From: an uncultured Oscillospiraceae bacterium
Lineage (GTDB): Bacteria > Bacillota > Clostridia > Oscillospirales > Oscillospiraceae
Length of the DNA stretch: 12,195 nucleotides
Direction of reading: 5' to 3'
NCBI GenBank assembly: GCA_934569425.1
Contig: CAKTKM010000033.1
Location: 1-12,195, forward strand
The notes under the pieces were generated by a model. It ran no database searches. It saw only the letters and a program-made list of their open reading frames with translations, and was not told where the DNA came from. Positions 6,453 through 12,195 of the stretch are shown here, in pieces (the first letter of the stretch is position 1; the number at the start of each line of letters is the position of its first letter). A program made the position numbers and the translations under genes.

Positions 6453-6511
6453 ATAGCCGAAAAGACTTGCTTATATAGGCTATGTGTGCTACTATCGGGC
6501 TATACATAGCC
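6453..6511. promoter_or_regulatory. Cluster of four ATAGCC/GGCTAT operator-like sites
   Basis: ATAGCC occurs at 6453-6458 and 6506-6511, and its complement GGCTAT at 6478-6483 and 6498-6503. The last pair forms an inverted repeat with a 2-nt spacer (GGCTAT AC ATAGCC). The first and last copies share the longer ATAGCCGAAA. Position between the XRE gene and the divergent small gene, overlapping the forward promoter, suggests repressor binding. Confidence 0.6.
6467..6495 (+). promoter_or_regulatory. Putative promoter of the 72-residue protein gene
   Basis: TTGCTT (6467-6472) and TACTAT (6490-6495) are 17 nt apart. The second ATAGCC-type site lies between the boxes, and the last two sites cover the likely start of transcription near 6502, as expected for repression. 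No good minus-strand promoter for the XRE gene was identified. Confidence 0.5.
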
Positions 6512-6527
6512 GAAAGAGGGGAGAGAA

Positions 6528-6746
6528 ATGGCAGATTACAAGAGAATGTATGCCGTGCTGTGCGGCGCGGTTGACGCTGTCCTGGACGAGCTGCAGACCA
6601 TTCCGCTGGCGCGGCCTTGCGTGCGCCGGTTGGATTCCGCGCTGAAGATGGCCGAGGACATCTATCTTGACACGGAGCCCTATCCGCTGCGGGAGCAGGG
6701 CGGAGAGATCATCCGGTTGATCTATGACGTTCCGCCGGAGACGTAA
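6528..6746 (+). CDS. Small conserved-looking protein of unknown function
   Basis: The protein has 72 residues; ATG 6528 follows GAGGGGAGAG. It is mostly alpha-helical: residues 3-24 (YKRMYAVLCGAVDAVLDELQ), 34-47 (RLDSALKMAEDIYL) and 53-67. Proteins starting YKxMYxxLxxAVxxA are, from memory, frequent in Clostridia without assigned function. There is no signal peptide, metal site or membrane segment. It is monocistronic, under a promoter overlapped by putative XRE operators, so it may be the repressed target, perhaps an anti-repressor or effector; that role is speculation. Confidence 0.7.
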   Translation: MADYKRMYAVLCGAVDAVLDELQTIPLARPCVRRLDSALKMAEDIYLDTEPYPLREQGGEIIRLIYDVPPET

Positions 6747-6773
6747 AAAGAGACGGCATAGCCGTCTCTTTTT
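6745..6773. terminator. Bidirectional terminator
   Basis: AAAAAGAGACGGC (6745-6757) pairs with GCCGTCTCTTTTT (6761-6773) around the loop ATA, a 13-bp stem with A- and T-runs. It serves both the 72-residue gene, whose stop codon it overlaps, and the minus-strand DUF11-like gene ending at 6785. Confidence 0.9.
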
Positions 6774-6784
6774 CTGCTTTCGCC

Positions 6785-7639
6785 TTACAGCGTTCCGGTA
6801 ATGGTCAGCTGTGCGGTACCGGGATCCACGGTGAATACGCCGGTGGTGGGATCCTGCGTAAAGGTGGCGGCCGGCACCGTCAGTGCGCCCGCCGTGGTGG
6901 TAAAGACGCCGGTGGCGGCATTATAGGTGTACTGGGTCCCTGCCGTCCACAGTGTGCCGTTGAACCGGACGCTCACGTTTTTGAGCACCGGATCAAAGGT
7001 GTCGGTGATCACCAGATCGTCGGCCGCGGTGGCGGCCGCGCTGCCGCGGTTCAGCAGCGTCAGCGTATAGGTGACGGTGCCGTTCTCCGCGATGGTGGTG
7101 GGAGAGATGCCTTTACTGATGGCCAGCTGCGGCGCCACAGAGGCGTTGATGGTCTCCGTGGCGGTAACGGGATTGGCCAGTCCGCCGCCGGTAACGGTGG
7201 CGGTATTGGTGATGCTGTCCTCTACCCCCAGCGGCGCATACTCATTCACGTTGGCGGAATATACCAGCATGGCATTGCCGCCCGCCGGGATAGTGAGACC
7301 GGCCATAGTCAGCGGCGTGGTGGCGGTCACGGTGGGCGCGGCCTGCAATACGCCGTTGACATAGTACAGCAGCGATCCGTTCACATACGTCATGGGATAC
7401 AGCGTGCCGCTGCCGAAGGAATAGCTGCCCAGCGTATCGGTGACGGTCAGCCCCGTCAGCGCCGTGGCGCCGGAGTTTACCAGCGAGATGGTGAAGGTTT
7501 TCATCCCGCCGGCGGTATAGGTGTCGCCCGCGGCGTTTTTGCTGGCGGCCAGCACCTCCACCAGCTCACCCACCGCCACGTTGGACAGTGTGGTGATACC
7601 GTTATAGGAAAGCGCCGCCTGATTGGTAATGGTTGCCAT
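6785..7639 (-). CDS. DUF11-like repeat protein without signal peptide
   Basis: The predicted protein has 284 residues. ATG 7639 is chosen because AGGAGG lies just upstream on the minus strand; an in-frame ATG at 7693 has no such site. The product starts MATITNQAALSYNG and lacks a hydrophobic signal. Two related beta-sandwich units follow. Unit 1 (about 25-115) contains TFTISLVNSGATALTGLTVTDTLGSY. Unit 2 (from about 170) contains SKGISPTTIAENGTVTYTL, LLNRGSAAATAADDLVITDTFDP. This is the 'conserved repeat domain' (DUF11, TIGR01451) usually seen in surface adhesins. Composition is rich in Thr, Ala, Gly and Val, with very few charged residues and Cys absent. How it would leave the cell is unclear, and no sortase motif or anchor is present. 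It could be a non-classically exported, spore-associated or internal structural protein. Confidence 0.8.
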   Translation of the reverse strand: MATITNQAALSYNGITTLSNVAVGELVEVLAASKNAAGDTYTAGGMKTFTISLVNSGATALTGLTVTDTLGSYSFGSGTLYPMTYVNGSLLYYVNGVLQAAPTVTATTPLTMAGLTIPAGGNAMLVYSANVNEYAPLGVEDSITNTATVTGGGLANPVTATETINASVAPQLAISKGISPTTIAENGTVTYTLTLLNRGSAAATAADDLVITDTFDPVLKNVSVRFNGTLWTAGTQYTYNAATGVFTTTAGALTVPAATFTQDPTTGVFTVDPGTAQLTITGTL

Positions 7640-7745
7640 GGCAAACCTCCTGAAAAGAACAGATTGCGGGGCGGCGCGGGAAAAACAGCGCACCGCCCGC
7701 GTTCCATTCTATGTGGAGACCGCGGACGGTGATACTGCGTATATG

Positions 7746-7922
7746 TTACTGTTTTCTGGCCGTCAGATATTCGTCTCCCGGTCGCCAATAGGGACACTGG
7801 GCGCTTTGACCGCTCAAAAACCGTACCATCTCATCCTCGTCCAGATCCATCTCGCAGATGAAATCGTCATAGGCTTCATCGTAGTTGTAGAACGCGCAGC
7901 TTTCACACTTATCCATACCCAT
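7746..7922 (-). CDS. Small Cys-containing acidic protein (DUF6472-like)
   Basis: The protein has 58 residues. ATG 7922 lies 8 nt after AAGGAG (7931-7936 on the minus strand); a second in-frame ATG at 7916 would remove two residues and is also possible. The conserved-looking core is CESCAFYNYDEAYDDFICEMDLDEDEMVRFL, then CPYWRPGDEYLTARKQ. Four Cys (CxxC near the start, one in the middle, one before PYW) suggest a small metal-binding or redox fold. I recall this as a clostridial family named DUF6472, of unknown function. It lies 56 nt downstream of the SSB-like gene, and the DUF11-like gene follows after 106 nt; I see no terminator between them. Confidence 0.78.
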   Translation of the reverse strand: MGMDKCESCAFYNYDEAYDDFICEMDLDEDEMVRFLSGQSAQCPYWRPGDEYLTARKQ

Positions 7923-7978
7923 GCCCCTCTCTCCTTCGGTTTGCCCCATTATACGGCGGGGCGGGGGAGAGCGTCAAG

Positions 7979-8593
7979 TCAAAACAGAAACTCCTCAATC
8001 TCCGCCGGGCGCATGATGGAAACCTCGTAGGCGGTGCGCTCAGTGGTGACGCCGCCCGCGGTTTTGGCGTATGTACGGCTCTGCACCCGTCCCTCGATGG
8101 TCAGCCGCTCACCGGTGGTCATGCACGCCACCTGCTGCGCCACCGCTCCCCACGCGATGCAGGGCAGATAGTCCGCCCGGCCGTACCGCCGGTTCACTGC
8201 CAGAATGATGTCGCTGATCTCCCGTCCCAGCGGCGTCCGCCGCAGCACCGGCGGCTTGCACAGCACGCCTGACAGCTGGATGAGGTTGAAGGGCGTCTCT
8301 CCGCCCTTTTCCAGCGTATGTGCGAACACGGAGATCACCAGACGGCTGCCCTGTCCGCTCTTGTTGTTGAAGGAGCGCAGCTGTCCCCGCACCGTGACGG
8401 TATCGCCCGTCTGAATGTCCGCCGCCGCCAGAAGCCGCTGCGGCGCAATCACCGTCAGCTTGTCCGCAAGTCCGCTGAGCCGTTCCACCGCCAGCGTGAA
8501 TTTGTAGAAGGATACCTCATGATTGACGTGGCTCAGCACCGGCGCGCTGTCCACCGTGCCGCACAGCTGCACGCGGTTGAAATTATGCTCCAT
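7979..8593 (-). CDS. Tandem OB-fold single-stranded DNA-binding (SSB-like) protein
   Basis: The protein has 204 residues. ATG 8593 follows GAGGTGG on the minus strand; an upstream in-frame ATG (8635) lacks a site. The chain holds two SSB-type OB folds in one polypeptide. OB1 spans about residues 5-95: FNRVQLCGTVDSAPVLSHV, later FYKFTLAVER, TGDTVTVRGQLRSF. OB2 spans about 102-194: FNLIQLSGVLCKPPVLRRT, ISDIILAVNR, DYLPCIAWG, TGERLTIEGRVQSR, matching the classical SSB strand order (IxLxGxL, FxLAVxR, the WG segment, GxxLxxxGRLxxR). The last residues, EIEEFLF, are acidic and end in Phe, recalling the SSB C-terminal tip that recruits partner proteins. A bacterial SSB normally has one OB fold and works as a tetramer; a two-OB chain could dimerise. 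It is not beside rpsF/rpsR or replication genes, so it is probably an accessory copy. Confidence 0.82.
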   Translation of the reverse strand: MEHNFNRVQLCGTVDSAPVLSHVNHEVSFYKFTLAVERLSGLADKLTVIAPQRLLAAADIQTGDTVTVRGQLRSFNNKSGQGSRLVISVFAHTLEKGGETPFNLIQLSGVLCKPPVLRRTPLGREISDIILAVNRRYGRADYLPCIAWGAVAQQVACMTTGERLTIEGRVQSRTYAKTAGGVTTERTAYEVSIMRPAEIEEFLF

Positions 8594-8653
8594 ACGATGT
8601 CCACCTCGTTTGTTGATATGCCCCAGCCTATGCACTCCGCGGAAAGAATATGC

Positions 8654-8682
8654 TTTTCAAACGCCGCGAACTATGGCATAAT
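8654..8682 (+). promoter_or_regulatory. Putative sigma-A promoter of the radical SAM gene
   Basis: TTTTCA (8654-8659) and CATAAT (8677-8682) are 17 nt apart, with the -10 box matching at 5 of 6 positions. The start of transcription would be near 8689, giving a short leader. The divergent SSB-like gene shares this 111-nt gap, but no clear promoter was found for it. Confidence 0.55.
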
Positions 8683-8704
8683 ACACCCAAAAGGAGTGAT
8701 GACC

Positions 8705-9571
8705 ATGCGTTACAAGGGAAAAGTCTACCGTCCCCCGTCCGAAGCCTACAGCCTCATCGTGCAGGTAACCTACGGCTGCAGTCACAACACCTGCGCCTTC
8801 TGCGACATGTATGATGACAAGCATTTTGCCATGCGCCCCATGGAGGAGATCCGCGAGGATTTCCAGACCGCCCGACGGCTTTATCGCCATGTGGAGCGGG
8901 TCTTTCTTGCCGACGGCGATGCGCTCATGCGGAAAACCGACGATCTGGTGCAGATCTTGGGGCTGATCTACGGCCTGTTTCCTGAGTGCCAACGCGTTAC
9001 CTGCTATGCCTCGCCCGCCAGTCTGCAGGTGAAGTCGGAGGACGAACTGTGCCTGCTGCGCGCCCGGGGTCTGCAAATGGTCTATATGGGGCTGGAGTCC
9101 GGCTGCGACGCGGTGCTGGAGCGGATGCGGAAGGGACACAGCGCCGCCGCCATCGTGGCAGCGGGGCAGAAAGCGAGACGCTGCGGCATGGCGCTGTCTG
9201 TCACGGCCATCTCCGGCCTTGGCAGCGTGGAGCTGTGGCGCCAGCACGCCGTCGGCACAGCGGAGGCGCTCAGCGCCATGCAGCCGGAGTATGTCGGCCT
9301 GCTGACCCTGATGGTGGAGCGCGGTACGCCGCTGGAGCAGTGGGTGCGGGAGGGCAGCTTCACCCTTCTCAGCCCCGTGGAGGTGCTGAAGGAGACGGAA
9401 CTGTTTCTCCAGCATATCGACTCCGAGGGCAGCGTGTTCCGCATGAACCACGCCAGCAACTACCTGACCCTGAAGGGTACCCTGAACCGTGACCGACAGG
9501 CGCTGCTGGATCAGGTGCAGCGTGGACTGACCGGCGTTGGACTGAAGCCGGAGTTCCTGCGGGCGCTGTAA
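8705..9571 (+). CDS. Radical SAM protein with CX4CX2C cluster motif
   Basis: The protein has 288 residues; ATG 8705 lies 8 nt after AAAAGGAG. The N-terminal part holds VTYGCSHNTCAFCDMYDDK, with Cys25, Cys30 and Cys33 as the probable ligands of a 4Fe-4S cluster that cleaves S-adenosylmethionine. Further radical SAM features are VFLADGDALM (about 69-78), a GGE-like strand replacement, and MVYMGLESGCDAVLERMRKG (about 125-144), the common IGLESGxxxVLxxMxKG segment. The C-terminal part (LTLMVERGTPLEQW, RMNHASNYLTLKGTLNRD) is shared, from memory, with a group of clostridial radical SAM proteins annotated only by superfamily. There is no second cluster or B12 domain. The Cys spacing differs from the canonical CX3CX2C. 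The substrate is unknown and the single-gene context gives no hint. Confidence 0.87.
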   Translation: MRYKGKVYRPPSEAYSLIVQVTYGCSHNTCAFCDMYDDKHFAMRPMEEIREDFQTARRLYRHVERVFLADGDALMRKTDDLVQILGLIYGLFPECQRVTCYASPASLQVKSEDELCLLRARGLQMVYMGLESGCDAVLERMRKGHSAAAIVAAGQKARRCGMALSVTAISGLGSVELWRQHAVGTAEALSAMQPEYVGLLTLMVERGTPLEQWVREGSFTLLSPVEVLKETELFLQHIDSEGSVFRMNHASNYLTLKGTLNRDRQALLDQVQRGLTGVGLKPEFLRAL

Positions 9572-9599
9572 GGGAACGGTAAAAGTCTCCCCGGTATCA

Positions 9600-9628
9600 G
9601 GGCTGCCGGTGAACGGGAAGCCCTCTTT
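9600..9628 (+). terminator. Possible terminator after the radical SAM gene
   Basis: GGGCT (9600-9604) pairs with AGCCC (9619-9623), and CCG (9606-9608) with CGG (9614-9616), leaving small mismatches. TCTTT follows. The structure is imperfect but sits 28 nt after the stop codon. Confidence 0.45.
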
Positions 9629-9690
9629 CCGCAGGAGATCTTGATGTGCCGTCCTGCAAAAAAGCCAGACAAAAAATCAAAAATTCCCTC

Positions 9691-9719
9691 TTGACAACCT
9701 CCTCCGAAAGTGCTAAAGT
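9691..9719 (+). promoter_or_regulatory. Strong promoter of the T-box/trpS/trpB2 transcript
   Basis: A perfect TTGACA (9691-9696) and TAAAGT (9714-9719) are 17 nt apart, and the TGC before the -10 box makes an extended -10. The expected start of transcription is near 9726, just before the T-box leader. The 9629-9690 stretch upstream is AT-rich in part and I see no gene in it. Confidence 0.8.
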
Positions 9720-9743
9720 ACCTCCATACTCAAAAGAACAAAC

Positions 9744-10009
9744 CAACGAGTAAGAGGAGTACCCCTACAGGAACCTTTCAGAGAGCCGCGTATTTGGTGG
9801 GAGCGGGGCAGCGGACTGTACGGCGAATGGACTTACGAGGGCGGGAAGAAAGTCGGAAACGGCGAGTAATACCCGACGGCAGCCGCGGCCGTTACCCCGG
9901 CGGAGCGCATGATGGTGCGTGCAGAGCGGACGCGTTGCGTCAATGTGAGTGGTACCGCAGGAATTGTTTTTACAACCTGTCTCATGAGAGTTCATGAGAC
10001 AGGTTTTTT
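9744..10009 (+). promoter_or_regulatory. T-box riboswitch responding to tRNA(Trp)
   Basis: The leader senses uncharged tRNA(Trp) by direct binding and lets transcription continue only then. Stem I is visible: GTAAG (9750-9754) pairs with CTTAC (9832-9836) below the specifier loop, and GTAC (9759-9762) with GTAC (9818-9821) above it. The loop carries AGTA on the 5' side and GAATGGA on the 3' side, so the specifier codon is TGG (9828-9830), the Trp codon. The apical part has AGAGAGCCG and TTGGTGGGAGC, the conserved terminal-loop sequences. The T-box bulge TGGTACC (9950-9956) lies between TGAG (9946-9949), pairing with CTCA (9981-9984), and CAGG (9958-9961), pairing with CCTG (9976-9979). This antiterminator excludes the terminator at 9974-10009. 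The specifier agrees with the two tryptophan genes downstream. Confidence 0.95.
9974..10009 (+). terminator. T-box conditional terminator
   Basis: AACCTGTCTCATGA (9974-9987) pairs perfectly with 9992-10005 around a GAGT loop, followed by a T-run to 10009. Its 5' arm contains both segments needed for the antiterminator, so the two folds cannot coexist. It ends 40 nt before trpS. Confidence 0.93.
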
Positions 10010-10049
10010 GTTTTATCAAAAAGTTTTTACATACAAAGGAGAAACGATC

Positions 10050-11093
10050 ATGGGCAAGATCATTCTGACAGGCGACCGTCCCACCGGGCGGCTCCATGTG
10101 GGGCATTTCGTCGGTTCGCTCCGCAACCGTGTTATGCTGCAGAACAGCGGGAAGTTTGAGAAGCTGTTTTTCATGATCGCCGACGCGCAGGCGCTGACGG
10201 ATAACTTCGACCATCCCCAGAAGGTACGGGACAACATCCTTGAGGTGGCGCTGGATTACCTCGCCTGCGGCATCAATCCGGAAAAGTCCACCATTCTGGT
10301 GCAGTCCCACGTCAGTGAGCTGACGGAGCTGACCTTCTACTACATGAATCTGGTGACGCTGGCCCGTCTGGAGCGGAACCCCACTGTCAAGGCGGAGATC
10401 CAGCTGCGGGGCTTCCACCACAGCATCCCCATGGGATTCCTGACCTATCCCGTCAGCCAGACGGCGGACATCACCGCCTTCATGGCCGACACCGTCCCTG
10501 TGGGTGAGGATCAGCTCCCCATGCTGGAGCAGGCGCGGGAGATCGTCCGCCGCTTCAACGAGCTGTACGGTGAAACGCTGGTAGAGCCCGCGGCGCTGCT
10601 GCCGGATAACGAGGCCTGTCTCCGTCTGCCCGGAACCGACGGCAAGGCCAAGATGAGCAAATCCCTCGGCAACTGCATTTACCTGTCCGATGATCCCGAC
10701 ACCATCCGCACCAAGATTATGGGCATGTATACCGACCCCAACCACCTGCAGGTCTCCGATCCCGGCAATACCAGAGATAACCCCGTGTTCCTGTATCTGG
10801 ATGCCTTCTGCACCGGGGAGCACTTTGCCCGCTATCTGCCGGATTACGCGGATCTGGACGAGCTGAAAGCCCACTATGAGCGGGGCGGCCTGGGGGATGT
10901 GAAGGTGAAGAAATTCCTCAATAACGTCCTGCAGGAGACGCTGGAGCCCATCCGCACCCGCCGTCAGGAACTGCAGAAGGATCCGGCCGCCGTTCTGGAG
11001 ATCCTTCGCCGGGGCAGCTTCGCCGCGCAGGCTGAGGCCGCCAAAACGCTGGATAAGGTCAAGCACGCCATGCGGATCGACTATTTCGCATAA
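10050..11093 (+). CDS. trpS: Tryptophanyl-tRNA synthetase
   Basis: The enzyme has 347 residues and joins tryptophan to tRNA(Trp) using ATP in the cytoplasm (EC 6.1.1.2). ATG 10050 follows AAAGGAGA (10035-10042). It is a class I synthetase with a Rossmann fold. The HIGH-type motif is HVGH (residues 16-19, in [16 protein letters not shown]) and the KMSKS motif is exact at 201-205 ([11 protein letters not shown]). The [20 protein letters not shown] segment (125-144) forms part of the tryptophan and dimer region. Length is typical. The segments [25 protein letters not shown] and [11 protein letters not shown] at the end resemble the TrpRS type of streptococci and related Firmicutes (from memory) rather than the E. 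coli type. Expression is set by the T-box directly upstream, and the trpB2-type gene follows after 53 nt without a terminator. Confidence 0.97.
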   Translation: MGKIILTGDRPTGRLHVGHFVGSLRNRVMLQNSGKFEKLFFMIADAQALTDNFDHPQKVRDNILEVALDYLACGINPEKSTILVQSHVSELTELTFYYMNLVTLARLERNPTVKAEIQLRGFHHSIPMGFLTYPVSQTADITAFMADTVPVGEDQLPMLEQAREIVRRFNELYGETLVEPAALLPDNEACLRLPGTDGKAKMSKSLGNCIYLSDDPDTIRTKIMGMYTDPNHLQVSDPGNTRDNPVFLYLDAFCTGEHFARYLPDYADLDELKAHYERGGLGDVKVKKFLNNVLQETLEPIRTRRQELQKDPAAVLEILRRGSFAAQAEAAKTLDKVKHAMRIDYFA

Positions 11094-11146
11094 ACAGAGA
11101 ACCGACACACCAATAGATACAATTCATATCGTAAAGGAGAATCCCC

Positions 11147-12195
11147 ATGAAAGAACTGAAAGACAGAGCCATTCCCTACAAGATCTACCTCACCGAAGAT
11201 GAGATGCCGAAATATTGGTACAATGTCCGGGCGGACATGGCCAACAAGCCCGCTCCGCTGCTGAATCCCGCTACCCTGAAGCCCATGACCGCCGAAGAGC
11301 TGGGCGGCGTATTCTGTGCCGAACTGGTGAAGCAGGAAATGGACGATACCACCGCCTATTTCGAGATCCCCGAGGACATCCGCAACTTCTATAAGATGTA
11401 CCGTCCCTCTCCGCTGGTGCGTGCCTACTGCCTGGAGGAAAAGCTCCAGACGCCCGCCAAGATCTACTATAAGTTCGAGGGCAACAACACCTCCGGCAGC
11501 CACAAGCTGAATTCCGCCATTGCGCAGGCCTATTACGCCAAGCAGCAGGGGCTCAAGGGTGTCACCACCGAGACCGGCGCCGGTCAGTGGGGTACCGCCC
11601 TCAGCATGGCCTGCGCCTATCTGGGACTGGACTGCCGCGTTTACATGGTCAAGTGCTCCTATGAGCAGAAGCCCTTCCGCCGCGAGGTCATGCGGACCTA
11701 CGGCGCCAATGTTACACCCTCTCCCTCCAATACCACCGAGGTAGGCCGCAAGATCCTTGCCGAGTTCCCCGATACCACCGGCTCTCTGGGCTGCGCCATC
11801 AGCGAGGCAGTGGAGGCCGCCACCACCCGCGAGGGTTACCGCTATGTGCTGGGCAGCGTGCTGAATCAGGTGCTGCTGCACCAGTCCGTCATCGGCCTTG
11901 AGACGCAGACGGCGCTGGAAAAGTACGGCATCAAGCCCGACATCATCATCGGCTGCGCCGGCGGCGGCTCCAATCTGGGCGGCCTGATCTCTCCCTTTGT
12001 GGGTCAGATGCTGCGGGGTGAGGCCAATTATCGCATCATCGCCGTGGAACCCGCCTCCTGCCCCAGCCTGACCCGCGGCGTGTTCAAATACGACTTCTGC
12101 GACACCGGCATGATCTGCCCCATGGCCAAGATGTATACGCTGGGCAACGGCTTCATCCCCTCCGCCAACCACGCCGGCGGCCTGCGCTACCACGG
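11147..12195 (+). CDS. trpB2: TrpB2-type tryptophan synthase beta chain, cut by window end
   Basis: The first 349 codons are present and the 3' end lies outside the window; the family is usually about 450 residues. ATG 11147 follows AAAGGAGA (11133-11140). The enzyme is pyridoxal-phosphate dependent and should condense indole with serine to tryptophan. Key features: NNTSGSHKLNSA with Schiff-base Lys120; TTETGAGQWGTA with catalytic Glu142; CAGGGSNLGG (270-279), the phosphate-binding loop; and the NHAGGLRYH stretch (341-349). The N-terminal region (YKIYLTEDEMPKYWYNVRADM) and SGSHKLN, where TrpB1 has an AHKxN form, place it in TrpB2 (TIGR01415) rather than TrpB1. TrpB2 proteins act without tight coupling to TrpA, so they suit use of free indole. 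No trpA is seen before it, and genes after it are not visible. It shares the T-box-controlled transcript with trpS. Confidence 0.93.
   Translation, partial: MKELKDRAIPYKIYLTEDEMPKYWYNVRADMANKPAPLLNPATLKPMTAEELGGVFCAELVKQEMDDTTAYFEIPEDIRNFYKMYRPSPLVRAYCLEEKLQTPAKIYYKFEGNNTSGSHKLNSAIAQAYYAKQQGLKGVTTETGAGQWGTALSMACAYLGLDCRVYMVKCSYEQKPFRREVMRTYGANVTPSPSNTTEVGRKILAEFPDTTGSLGCAISEAVEAATTREGYRYVLGSVLNQVLLHQSVIGLETQTALEKYGIKPDIIIGCAGGGSNLGGLISPFVGQMLRGEANYRIIAVEPASCPSLTRGVFKYDFCDTGMICPMAKMYTLGNGFIPSANHAGGLRYH

Noticed and set aside
5704..6746. Possible integrated mobile element around the small-gene cluster
   Set aside because: The genes look phage-like in size, but no integrase, att repeats, tRNA target or insertion sequence ends are visible.
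6757..6764. CATAGCCG in the terminator hairpin, like the operator motif at 6505-6512
   Set aside because: It is part of the GGC-ATA-GCC stem-loop of a terminator, so the match is probably chance and it lies at the 3' end of the gene.
9710..9997. 95-codon plus-strand open frame across the T-box leader
   Set aside because: The stretch is fully explained by T-box stem I, the antiterminator and the terminator; the frame lacks a ribosome binding site and coding character.
9765..11108. 447-codon minus-strand open frame opposite trpS and the T-box
   Set aside because: It runs antisense through trpS and the T-box leader; long antisense frames are common in GC-rich coding DNA.
11081..12193. 370-codon minus-strand open frame opposite trpB2
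   Set aside because: The plus strand encodes a clear TrpB2 with PLP lysine and glycine loop; the antisense frame is a shadow.
1..12195. CRISPR arrays, tRNA and rRNA genes
   Set aside because: No regularly spaced repeats and no cloverleaf or rRNA-like segments were found by reading both strands; a tool search was not possible.

Overview
The window reads as chromosomal DNA of a GC-rich gut-type member of the Clostridia, most likely Oscillospiraceae or a close relative. This is inferred from strong AGGAGG-type ribosome binding sites, a SipW-type signal peptide, an ECF sigma/membrane anti-sigma pair, a tRNA(Trp)-responsive T-box, and small clostridial proteins of unknown function. No rRNA, tRNA, CRISPR array, insertion sequence or transposase was seen. 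All identifications come from reading the sequence and recalling families; no search was run.

Left part (1-3760). A promoter-like element and two hairpins precede a large secreted protein with a SipW-type signal peptide and a probable beta-helix C-terminal half. A double-hairpin terminator follows. Next come an ECF sigma factor and an overlapping membrane anti-sigma protein, probably autoregulated, ending in another terminator. The hairpins on the two sides of this pair are near-identical 33-nt repeats.

Centre-left (3779-5678). A promoter drives a nitrilase-type hydrolase and a SpoU/TrmH-type RNA 2'-O-methyltransferase, 23 nt apart, closed by a 20-bp-stem terminator.

Centre (5704-6773). This is a cluster of very small genes: a zinc-ribbon protein, a helical protein, a minus-strand XRE-type regulator and a divergent 72-residue protein. 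The regulator and the 72-residue gene share an intergenic region with four copies of ATAGCC/GGCTAT, which look like operators. The composition of the cluster suggests accessory or phage-derived genes, but no integrase or att site is visible.

Minus-strand block (6785-8593). In order of transcription: a tandem OB-fold SSB-like protein, a 58-residue Cys/acidic protein, and a DUF11-like beta-sandwich protein with no visible signal peptide. A radical SAM protein is divergent from them (8705-9571).

Right end (9691-12195). A strong promoter leads into a well-resolved T-box riboswitch with a UGG specifier, a UGGUACC bulge and mutually exclusive antiterminator and terminator. It controls tryptophanyl-tRNA synthetase (trpS) and a TrpB2-type tryptophan synthase beta chain that runs off the window. 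Shortage of charged tRNA(Trp) should therefore raise both tRNA charging and indole-to-tryptophan conversion. This is the best-supported regulatory system here. I did not find a clearly new defence or mobile system; the most interesting leads are the T-box/trpS/trpB2 unit, the repeat-bracketed sigma cassette, the operator array among the small genes, and the two-OB SSB.
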